Source of the DNA: SXOA01 sp046593355
GTDB lineage: Bacteria; Planctomycetota; Planctomycetia; Pirellulales; Pirellulaceae
Assembly (NCBI GenBank): GCA_046593355.1
Contig: JBKJNY010000207.1
Span: 1-19,822, forward strand
Direction: 5' to 3'
Length of the DNA: 19,822 nt
Under the pieces are notes generated by a model. That model worked only from the letters and a program-made list of their open reading frames with translations, was not told the origin of the DNA and did not search any database. The number at the start of each line of letters is the position of its first letter. Positions within the stretch are counted from its first letter, which is position 1. The position numbers were made by a program, and so were the translations under genes. Shown piece after piece: positions 14,387 through 19,822 of the stretch.

Positions 14387-15424
14387 TTAGCGCCGCGTGA
14401 CTTCTTCCAGCCGCTGACGGAGGTCGGCGCAGACCTGGCGGAAGTCTTCTTCCCGCGGGGCGGCTGGAGCAACGGCTGCGGCGGAAATTCCACTCGGAGC
14501 GCCGTCCAGCGGCGTGAGTTGAATACATTCCGAGCCGTTATGAAAGAAGCAGCGGTTGCGGCCGGCTGCCTTGGCGGAATAAAGGGCGGCGTCCGCCCGT
14601 TTGACGAGTTCGGCGGCGGCTTCGCGCTCCAGCGGCTCGGCGGCTCCGCAACTGATAGTGACGCGGGTGGTCCATTCTTCCAGGCGGAATTCGGCCGCTT
14701 CCACCGCGCGGCGAATCCGTTCCATGCTATCTGTCACATGGGCCATCTCGCCGGCCGGCAGGAGCAGCACGAATTCCTCGCCGCCGTAACGGGCGACGAG
14801 GTCGGTGTCCCGCACCGTCTTCTGCAAGATGCCGGCCAGCTGCGCGAGCACCGCGTCCCCCGCGGGATGGCCGTACGTATCGTTCAGCAGCTTGAAGCGG
14901 TCGATGTCGATCAGCATGAAGAGAAAGCGGGTGCCGTGGCGGCGAAACTCGGCGCTCCGGCGCTGAAACTCGTCCTCGAAGGCCCGGCGGTTGGCCAGCC
15001 GCGTGAGGGTATCGGTGCGGGCCTCGCTCATCGCCGCCGCCATCTGCTCGGACTGCTGGGTGAGGGTCGTTTCCGCCTCGGCAATCCGCTGCTGGAGCAG
15101 CTCATTGGCCTGCGTCATCTGAACGAGCAGTTGCAGGGCGGAATCATCCCCAGTCGCCGGATTCTGCTTGAGGTCGCGGATGCGCCGCTGGGCCAGGTCC
15201 ATGACCTCGCGGTACTGCGACATGTCCTCCGCCACGCCGTGGGTCACATTCCGAAACTGCGTGACGATCTTCAGCACGTCGTCGCTGGAGAGTCCAGGGG
15301 AACTAGCTTTCGCCAGCCAGCGGCCGAGCAGGAGGCCCAGCACGATGCCCCCGCAAAGGAGCAGGCCCCCCAAGGCCGCCCCCGAACTGAATTCTGTGAT
15401 GTCGCCAAGCATCCACGGAGCCAT
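14387..15424 (-). CDS. Membrane-anchored diguanylate cyclase (GGDEF domain) with inhibitory I-site
   Basis: 345 residues from the ATG at 15424, preferred because AAGGG lies six bases before it; a TTG at 15514 in the same frame has no such support. A single membrane helix at about 13-35 is followed by a coiled-coil-like region (about 90-135) and a GGDEF domain from about 137. DTLTRLANRRAF opens the domain, DIDRFKLLNDTYGH binds nucleotide, and the active site is GGEEF at 214-218, the accepted variant of GGDEF. RDTD at 205-208 stands exactly five residues before it, the product-inhibition I-site. The enzyme should make cyclic di-GMP from two GTP at the inner membrane, with feedback control. The last 40 residues are Ala/Pro-rich. 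No phosphodiesterase or effector is in the window, though the polysaccharide-type set nearby is a plausible target. Confidence 0.9.
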   Translation of the reverse strand: MAPWMLGDITEFSSGAALGGLLLCGGIVLGLLLGRWLAKASSPGLSSDDVLKIVTQFRNVTHGVAEDMSQYREVMDLAQRRIRDLKQNPATGDDSALQLLVQMTQANELLQQRIAEAETTLTQQSEQMAAAMSEARTDTLTRLANRRAFEDEFQRRSAEFRRHGTRFLFMLIDIDRFKLLNDTYGHPAGDAVLAQLAGILQKTVRDTDLVARYGGEEFVLLLPAGEMAHVTDSMERIRRAVEAAEFRLEEWTTRVTISCGAAEPLEREAAAELVKRADAALYSAKAAGRNRCFFHNGSECIQLTPLDGAPSGISAAAVAPAAPREEDFRQVCADLRQRLEEVTRR

Positions 15425-15523
15425 GCCGCACCCTTTGCCGCTAAGTTGCCACCTGGAATTGTAGGTTACGGCCAAGGCGCGGGAGGGGCCGGTTGTAAGG
15501 AAAAGGGGTAACAAATCAGCCCA

Positions 15524-17656
15524 TTACGGCTTCGCCACCGTGATTCGCACCGGCTTGCTGGAGTACGTCGCCTTCATCACGAAGTTGAGGCTGACGTTGG
15601 CCATCACGCAGGTAACTTGCGGTTCGCATGGAGGGGCATCGGCTGCGCACTTAAGCGTGAGGTGCCCCTGTGAATCGCTGCCCGAGAGGAGTGACTTAAC
15701 GTCCTTGTCGTCGAGAGTGACTCCCTTGGGAAGCGAATTGCCATAGACCTGGCCAAGATGCTGGTAGAGCATGTCCAGGGTGACGTTCTTGTCGTAACCG
15801 GGGGTCCGCTCGATGGTGACGGCAATTTTTTTGGACTCCCCGGGCTTCAAGGTAATGTCATAGTCGCTGAGCGTGACCGCTTTGATGTCGCCACTGCCGA
15901 GCACGCAGACGGCGTGGGTATCGACGAAGAACTGGTTGCGGCCACCGCCGGGGTTGTAGATTTCCTGGTAAGGGATGGCGGTTTCGCTGATGGGAAGCGA
16001 TTGGTTATTTGGAAGCGCATGAGACGCCTTCCCTCGCACCACGATGTTGCCTGCCGTGGGGCGGGCGTCGGCGGGGGCTTCCAGAATGATGCAGCCATCC
16101 TGGATGCTGGCCGGGATTTTGCCGCAGGTAGCCGTGACCCCGGCTGGCAAATCTTCAATCTCTAACTGCACTTCCCCCGCAAATCCGTTCTTGCGAATGG
16201 CCCGCACGAACAGGGCCGCGGCTCCGCCGGGCATGATCTGGGTCTTGTCGGTGTCGATGAAGAGGTCGAAACGGGGCTGGCTGCGGGTGGCTTCCAGGAC
16301 GTAAGGAAACTGCGGCCCGCCGCGGAGATGGATGTCCCGGATTTCCAGAATGTACTTGCCGTCCGCCGGGGCGGCCCAGTGCTCGATGAACGAATCCGCC
16401 GAACCCCGAATGCCGCGGCGGAGGTCGTCGTTGACCGCCAGTTGCTGTCCTTTGGCGTCGAGGAGGCGAAGGTAGGAATCGAGCCCCGATTGCAAGCGGC
16501 GGGCAACGACTTCAAACGAGTACGTCTCGCCGGCCTTGGCATCGAAGGCGTAACAATCTGCGTCGGCTTCCGATTCCATCCGACCGCAAATCGCGGCGGG
16601 AATGCTGACCGGCTGGGCTTTCTCGAAGGCGTTGTTCTCTGTGCTCGCTTCGATGATGACGGGCAAATCGGTGACGAAGGCGGGAACCGGATTGGAAAGC
16701 TCCGGCCCCAGCGGCAGGCGAATCTGACTGTTGCCGAGGGGTCTATCGGCGGGAAGCGTGACCGTTGCCGTGGTTAAGTCTCCAAGCTGCGCGCCCACAA
16801 GGATCAGCGGCTGTGGCTCGCCGCGGCGGACGGCGAGCGGAAAAATGCTTTCCACGAACGGCCGGCTGTGTACTTCCACGCAGTATTGCCAGTCCTGGTT
16901 CCCTTCGTAGCGGACGTCCCGGATTTCCAGCAGGTAGTCGCCGGCCTGCTCGAATTTCTGGCTGAGGAACGGGTCGGCGAAGAAATAGTTGTCGCTGGTG
17001 GCAATCACACCGCCGGCCGCATTGCGAATCGTCAGAATCGGGTCGCCGTGGTTCTGCAAATCGTGAATCCGGTCCTCCAGCCGCCCGCAGCGGACGTGGA
17101 ACGCCAGGGACTGCCCCGCCTCGACGTGGAACTTGAAATAGTCAATGTCCTCCGCCTTCTCAATCGCCCCGCAAAGCGTGGCCGGAAACTGCACCACCTG
17201 GGCCTGCTCCGGCTTGTCGTTTATAGGTGTCTCTGCGATGACGGGGTCGCGCACAATCACCACCTGCCCCACCGTGCTCACCCCCGTCGGCGTGACGATC
17301 CGCACATCCCGCACCCCCGGCAGCGCGTCCGCCGCCACCGTAAACTTCACCTCCATCTTCGTCAACTCCGGCTTCTTCGCCTCCTCCTCCGGTTTGAGCA
17401 TCGGAGGCTGTACTTCCGCGGTCACGCCGTCCCCGGTGACCAGCACCTGGTAAGAGCGGAGCATCGTATAGCGGGAGTGAAACGTCACCTTCGACTCCGC
17501 TGCCACCTGCACGGCGACCGGGCGGACGCTCATGAGCATGGGGTAGGAGGATTGGGCGACGGCGGTGCCGCTGGATAGCAGCAGCCCAAACAAGACCGCC
17601 CTTGAAAGAGACTTCAGCAACCTTCGCACCCCCCCGATAGCACTGTTTTTATTCAT
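15524..17656 (-). CDS. Exported protein with two pre-peptidase C-terminal (PPC) domains
   Basis: 710 residues from the ATG at 17656, which gives a normal signal peptide (basic 10-15, hydrophobic to about 32, cut near AVAQ-SS). The frame extends to a GTG at 17695, but that GTG is part of a repeated GTGAATC motif and adds 13 charged residues. Two PPC-type beta domains can be seen, about 144-264 (ATLCGAIEKAEDIDYFKFHVEAGQ) and 339-455 (AAICGRMESEADADCYAF), each ending in a YLLEIRD or YILEIRD strand. Ig-like stretches lie before and after. No protease or other catalytic domain is present, so this is a surface or periplasmic binding/scaffold protein as is common in planctomycetes. It is followed by the diguanylate cyclase 99 bases downstream. 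Confidence 0.83.
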   Translation of the reverse strand: MNKNSAIGGVRRLLKSLSRAVLFGLLLSSGTAVAQSSYPMLMSVRPVAVQVAAESKVTFHSRYTMLRSYQVLVTGDGVTAEVQPPMLKPEEEAKKPELTKMEVKFTVAADALPGVRDVRIVTPTGVSTVGQVVIVRDPVIAETPINDKPEQAQVVQFPATLCGAIEKAEDIDYFKFHVEAGQSLAFHVRCGRLEDRIHDLQNHGDPILTIRNAAGGVIATSDNYFFADPFLSQKFEQAGDYLLEIRDVRYEGNQDWQYCVEVHSRPFVESIFPLAVRRGEPQPLILVGAQLGDLTTATVTLPADRPLGNSQIRLPLGPELSNPVPAFVTDLPVIIEASTENNAFEKAQPVSIPAAICGRMESEADADCYAFDAKAGETYSFEVVARRLQSGLDSYLRLLDAKGQQLAVNDDLRRGIRGSADSFIEHWAAPADGKYILEIRDIHLRGGPQFPYVLEATRSQPRFDLFIDTDKTQIMPGGAAALFVRAIRKNGFAGEVQLEIEDLPAGVTATCGKIPASIQDGCIILEAPADARPTAGNIVVRGKASHALPNNQSLPISETAIPYQEIYNPGGGRNQFFVDTHAVCVLGSGDIKAVTLSDYDITLKPGESKKIAVTIERTPGYDKNVTLDMLYQHLGQVYGNSLPKGVTLDDKDVKSLLSGSDSQGHLTLKCAADAPPCEPQVTCVMANVSLNFVMKATYSSKPVRITVAKP

Positions 17657-17688
17657 GTTTTCGAGCCTGTTTTTCGCGGACTTAGGAC

Positions 17689-17778
17689 GATTCACATCAC
17701 GGCAACCTATTGTCTCTAACGATGTTGCGTTGATTCATGTCGCCGTAAGTCGATTCACACTCCTGATTTTTTATTCAC
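17689..17778. promoter_or_regulatory. Phased GATTCAC direct repeats upstream of the PPC-domain gene
   Basis: Heptamers GATTCAC (17689), GATTCAT (17732), GATTCAC (17752) and TATTCAC (17772) occur in the same orientation at spacings of 43, 20 and 20 bases, that is, close to whole helical turns. They lie just before the start of the PPC-domain gene (minus strand reads GTGAATC). This looks like a multi-site operator. Chance is not excluded for a 7-mer with one mismatch in two copies. Confidence 0.4.
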
Positions 17779-17821
17779 GTGTACCGGCGCTATTTTCCAA
17801 CTTGTCCGTATCACTTCGTCA

Positions 17822-17842
17822 CCACCGGGCTCGCCCCGGTGG
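17822..17842. repeat. Hairpin repeat 1 of the 17.8-18.1 kb cluster
   Basis: CCACCGGG pairs exactly with CCCGGTGG around a five-base loop (CTCGC). No T-run follows. Confidence 0.6.
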
Positions 17843-17934
17843 AACGATGTTTGCCAACCAGAACATGCCCCCAACCCAATCGGGGAAAAAGGGAACGGCG
17901 GCTATGCCTTCGTTTCTGGTTTCCAAACGGGCTT

Positions 17935-17955
17935 CCGCTGGGGCAAGCCCAGCGG
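17935..17955. repeat. Hairpin repeat 2 of the cluster
   Basis: CCGCTGGG pairs exactly with CCCAGCGG around a five-base loop (GCAAG). Similar in size to repeat 1 but of different sequence. Confidence 0.6.
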
Positions 17956-18064
17956 CGGCCAACCTCGTGACTCCCATTCTAACACCAAGCGTTCGTAGCG
18001 GTGACATTGTTGGCAAACTCCCCTGGTAAACCAACAGCCCCCCCGGCCCGCGGGTAGCAAACTC

Positions 18065-18093
18065 TGTTGGTAAACCCCCAGGGTTTACCAACA
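18065..18093. repeat. Hairpin repeat 3 of the cluster
   Basis: A perfect 13-bp stem, TGTTGGTAAACCC with GGGTTTACCAACA, around the loop CCA. A related, partly degenerate copy of the same words (GCAAACTC, TGGTAAACCAAC) lies 45-50 bases to the left at about 18014-18035. Confidence 0.75.
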
Positions 18094-18101
18094 CCCCCAT
18101 C

Positions 18102-18128
18102 GTCGCCTTTCGCTCCGCGAAAGGCGAC
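18102..18128. repeat. Hairpin repeat 4 of the cluster
   Basis: A perfect 12-bp stem, GTCGCCTTTCGC with GCGAAAGGCGAC, around the loop TCC. It starts only nine bases after hairpin 3 and would fold at the very start of any message from the promoter at 18201-18230. Confidence 0.75.
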
Positions 18129-18200
18129 ATTTGTTTTCCCGGTATCATCGCACTTCTCCTAAAATATGACGCGCGAACACCTTCAGACCACGACCGTTAA

Positions 18201-18230
18201 ATTATACATATGTCCAGTTGGCACAGTCAA
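18201..18230 (-). promoter_or_regulatory. Near-consensus sigma70 promoter, minus strand
   Basis: On the minus strand: TTGACT (-35), 18 bases, TATAAT (-10, perfect). Transcription would begin near 18194 and run about 35 bases before AGGAG at 18156-18160 and ATG at 18148. The word TACATATGTC overlaps the -10 region and resembles the TACA/TGTA half-sites of BlaI/MecI-type repressors, though one half is imperfect. It drives either the remnant frame at 17819-18148 or, with a roughly 540-base leader, the PPC-domain gene. Confidence 0.6.
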
Positions 18231-18288
18231 GCCCTCGGCTGCCAGATTTCCGGAAATTCTTGCCCCCTGTTATGGTAAACCGCTAGTC

Positions 18289-18581
18289 GGGGTCGGGAGT
18301 CTTTGGCGTCCCTGGTTTTCCACTTGGTACAATCACGGCCGCCAAAGACTCCTGACCCCCTGGGGTGGCAACCCGGTTGATCCCCCCGTGCTAGAAGACC
18401 CCGCTTGGCGCTGGGCCGGCTCGCGTCTTTCACGTCCTTGGACCACGGCGCGGGCGATCGGGTCGGCTTGGAGTAGCTGGCCGAACTCGTGCGCAAACGT
18501 CAGGGGGACGGGAGTCTTTGGCGGCAACAATTTTAGAGGGTGAAGGCCGTGGGACGCCAAAGACTCTAGGGCCCCGATTCG
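18289..18581. repeat. MITE-like repeated element, copy 1 (longer form)
   Basis: It begins with a hairpin whose arms GGGGTCGGGAGTCTTTGGCG (18289-18308) and 18340-18359 match at 19 of 20 bases around a 31-base loop. The 81 bases after it (to 18440) resemble the second copy at 19601-19679. Then come 62 bases not in the other copy (18441-18502), a second related hairpin (18503-18524 with 18555-18575), and the same GATTCG end (18576-18581) as copy 2. There is no transposase, so it would be a non-autonomous element or palindromic repeat. Confidence 0.7.
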
Positions 18582-18704
18582 CTGCTGCCGCGGATTCCGG
18601 TGGCTCAGAACGGGAGCAACAAAACCCGCCCGGAGCATTTCGCCGTCGCCGCGTCATGCGTTCCATGCTTCGCCGCGCACTGGCTCGCTGGGAAAAACCC
18701 TCAC

Positions 18705-18733
18705 TTGACAGTATAACGTATCCGATATATACT
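18705..18733 (+). promoter_or_regulatory. Promoter and candidate operator of the toxin-antitoxin pair
   Basis: TTGACA (perfect -35), 17 bases, TATACT (-10), 28 bases before the toxin ATG. The arms AGTATA (18710-18715) and TATACT (18728-18733) form an inverted repeat across the spacer and -10 box, where the antitoxin's helix-turn-helix could bind for autoregulation. AGGAG at 18747-18751 is ten bases before the ATG, a slightly long spacing. Confidence 0.75.
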
Positions 18734-18761
18734 TCAAGCGTCATCAAGGAGTCCGCGAGAC

Positions 18762-19148
18762 ATGGCGAAGACGCAACGAGGTGAGCAGCGAGCGCCCAAG
18801 TCGTTGTTGTGGCTGCACGGCGAAGTGAAAACGCCTCCTTTCACGCCTGAGGGAAGACAAGAGACGGGAATGCTGTTGCGGCTGCTCCAGGAAGGCGAGC
18901 AGCTTGGGATGCCTCAAGCGGAGCCGCTGCCCACTCTTGGTCCGCGCTGTGGGGCCTTGCGGGTACGGGATGCCGGGCACAACTGGCGGATCATGTACCG
19001 GATTGACGCCGATGCCGTGATCGTTTTGGAAGTGTATGCCAAGCGGACGCGGCAGATACCGCGCGAAGTTATGCAACGGTGCAAACAGCGGCTGAAGCAG
19101 TACGACGCGGCCGCCCAAGCGAGCAAGAAAACAGACCACGGGAAATAA
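18762..19148 (+). CDS. Type II toxin, RelE/HigB-like Gp49 family
   Basis: 128 residues. It has the pattern of phage Gp49/HigB-like RelE-superfamily toxins: LLWLHGEVKTPPFTPEGRQETGMLLRLL, then LPTLGPRCGALRVRD, then the core strand WRIMYRIDADAVIVLEVYAKRT and a basic C-terminal helix with a KQRLKQYD-type end. Family members are ribosome-dependent or free mRNA interferases that are held inactive by the antitoxin coded next to them. The ATG is supported by AGGAG ten bases upstream and by a consensus promoter. The antitoxin follows after ten bases; toxin-first order is that of higBA modules. The last 20 residues are lysine-rich and less conserved. Activity is inferred from family only. The locus is flanked on both sides by copies of a repeated element, which suggests it may have been moved as a unit. 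Confidence 0.85.
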   Translation: MAKTQRGEQRAPKSLLWLHGEVKTPPFTPEGRQETGMLLRLLQEGEQLGMPQAEPLPTLGPRCGALRVRDAGHNWRIMYRIDADAVIVLEVYAKRTRQIPREVMQRCKQRLKQYDAAAQASKKTDHGK

Positions 19149-19158
19149 GGAGCGAACG

Positions 19159-19524
19159 ATGGACGCGGCAAAACGTAAGGCCCTGCAAGCAGCCGGTTGG
19201 AAGTTCGGCGACGCGGCTGATTTTTTGGAGATGACTGGCGCCGAACGGCAGTTGCTCGACGCGCGGGTGGAGCTCGCTCTGGCAGTTCGCAGGCAGCGAG
19301 AAGCCCGTAACCTGACCCAAAAGGAATTGGGGGTCAGAATCAACACCAGCCAACCGCGCATCGCCAAGATCGAGCGTGCCGCCACGGACGTTTCGCTGGA
19401 TCAACTCGTGAAGGCTTTTACCGCGGCGGGGGGGAGAATCGTGGTGAAGGTCGCCAAGGGAAAACCCACGAAGGGAAAACCCACGAAGGGAAAAACGATC
19501 TTGGCCACAGCAACGATCGAGTAG
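19159..19524 (+). CDS. HigA-like XRE-family antitoxin
   Basis: 121 residues. Residues about 34-92 form a Cro/C1-type helix-turn-helix: LALAVRRQREARNLTQKELGVRINTSQPRIAKIERAATDVSLDQLVKAFTAAG. The N-terminus MDAAKRKALQAAGWKFGDAADFLEM is shared with HigA-like partners of Gp49-type toxins. It should bind and neutralise the toxin and repress the shared promoter at 18705-18733. AAGGAG overlapping the toxin stop region stands six bases before the ATG, so both proteins come from one message. The C-terminus ends in a lysine-rich GKPTK repeat coded by a 15-bp tandem repeat, which is unlike the rest of the protein. Confidence 0.88.
   Translation: MDAAKRKALQAAGWKFGDAADFLEMTGAERQLLDARVELALAVRRQREARNLTQKELGVRINTSQPRIAKIERAATDVSLDQLVKAFTAAGGRIVVKVAKGKPTKGKPTKGKTILATATIE
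19458..19494. repeat. 15-bp tandem repeat at the antitoxin 3' end
   Basis: Two identical units of GGGAAAACCCACGAA (19458-19472, 19473-19487) and the first seven bases of a third. The unit is five codons, read as G-K-P-T-K, so copy number can change without loss of frame. Confidence 0.85.
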
Positions 19525-19529
19525 CGTTC

Positions 19530-19708
19530 GGGGTCGGGAGTCTTTGGCGGCACCGGTTTTCCATTTGGTACAAACATGGCCGCCAAAGACTCCCGTCCCC
19601 CTGGGGTAGCAGGCCAGTTGATTCCCCATGCCGGAAGACCCCGCCTTGCGCCGGGCTGGTTGCGTCCTTCACGTCCTTGAGCCGCCAAAGATTCCCGACC
19701 CCGATTCG
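19530..19708. repeat. MITE-like repeated element, copy 2 (shorter form)
   Basis: Same orientation as copy 1. A hairpin with arms at 19530-19550 and 19580-19600 (20 of 21 bases match) opens the element; the loop shares TTTTCCAYTTGGTACAA with copy 1. Bases 19601-19679 resemble 18360-18440. A further arm at 19682-19702 (CCGCCAAAGATTCCCGACCCC, one base longer on the right than the first arm's core) closes the element, so the ends form an inverted terminal repeat. It starts six bases after the antitoxin stop codon. The following bases to the window end (19709-19822) show nothing I can name. Confidence 0.7.
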
Positions 19709-19822
19709 TAAGCGCGCATCACCGCCAGTCTTGGCGTGGGGGGTAGGCTGCTGGGGTACGAATTTCACGAACCCTAGCGGTGAGGTGGGCGATGAGTCGA
19801 GTGCCGGATCTGGCGAAGCGGG

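Larger units (their letters stand above)
17819..18148 (-). pseudogene. Promoter- and RBS-bearing open frame built of palindromic repeats; likely remnant
   Basis: 109 codons. The start is unusually well supported: AGGAG at 18156-18160 stands seven bases before the ATG at 18148, and a near-consensus sigma70 promoter lies just upstream (18201-18230). After the first six codons (MIPGKQ), however, the frame runs through four hairpin repeats and codes for low-complexity Pro/Gly/Ala-rich residues. I recognise no family. The likely reading is that the 5' end of a former gene has been kept while its body was replaced by repeats. A real small protein, or simply the leader of the PPC-domain gene, are the alternatives. 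Confidence 0.3.

Noticed and set aside
14282..15511. 409-codon open frame on the plus strand
   Set aside because: Opposes the diguanylate cyclase with intact GGEEF and I-site; no family resemblance in the plus-strand product.
17822..18128. Possible CRISPR array because of several repeats in a short stretch
   Set aside because: The repeats are all different palindromes, not one direct repeat with regular spacers, and no cas gene is near.
18166..18543. 125-codon open frame on the plus strand
   Set aside because: Runs through the repeated element and its hairpins, with no ribosome site and no family resemblance.
19069..19629. 186-codon open frame on the minus strand, sharing a GVFGG-CTKWKT-AKDSRP-like stretch with a frame at 18227-18496
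   Set aside because: The similarity comes only from the two copies of the MITE-like element; the rest is antisense to the toxin and antitoxin genes.

Overview
The window reads as chromosomal DNA of a GC-rich planctomycete (phylum Planctomycetota; I cannot fix the order). The evidence is the gene families rather than any marker gene: an N-terminal CPxC zinc-ribbon on a membrane protein, a PQQ-type beta-propeller protein with the ADWSGFRG opening, a pre-peptidase (PPC) domain protein, a short membrane protein with the RRWLQFKLRTLL-type opening, and many short perfect palindromes between genes.

Layout. Bases 1-230 hold two hairpins and a weak promoter. On the plus strand, 231-5469 carries three genes in a row: an M48-like membrane protein with a broken zinc motif, a squalene-hopene-cyclase-like terpene cyclase (catalytic DADD motif present), and a fusion of a DUF116 domain to a polyprenyl diphosphate synthase. 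The last two plausibly make and cyclise a long isoprenoid. Convergent to them, 5487-10949 on the minus strand is a tight four-gene set: a Pro/Ala-rich single-pass membrane protein, a CpsD/BY-kinase-like ATPase, an ExeA/MshM-type AAA ATPase and a GT-C (GT39-like) glycosyltransferase. I read it as a surface polysaccharide or secretion locus. Next on the minus strand come a phenylacetate-CoA-ligase-type adenylating enzyme with a clear terminator, a small membrane protein, an exported beta-propeller protein, a membrane-bound diguanylate cyclase with an intact inhibitory site, and an exported two-PPC-domain protein.

From 17657 to 18761 there is no convincing gene. This stretch holds phased GATTCAC heptamers, four different hairpin repeats, a near-consensus sigma70 promoter plus ribosome-binding site leading into repeat-derived sequence, and a MITE-like element. 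A HigBA-like toxin-antitoxin pair (18762-19524) follows, with its own consensus promoter, and a second copy of the same MITE-like element lies just after it in the same orientation.

The most notable points are: the DUF116-prenyl synthase/terpene cyclase pair; the arginine replacing a zinc histidine in the M48-like protein; repeats that have entered or lie inside coding sequence (a 7-bp tandem repeat in the cyclase, a 24-bp palindrome in the prenyl synthase 5' end that recurs exactly at 10969-10992); and the toxin-antitoxin pair bracketed by repeated elements. No rRNA, tRNA, CRISPR array or transposase gene was seen.
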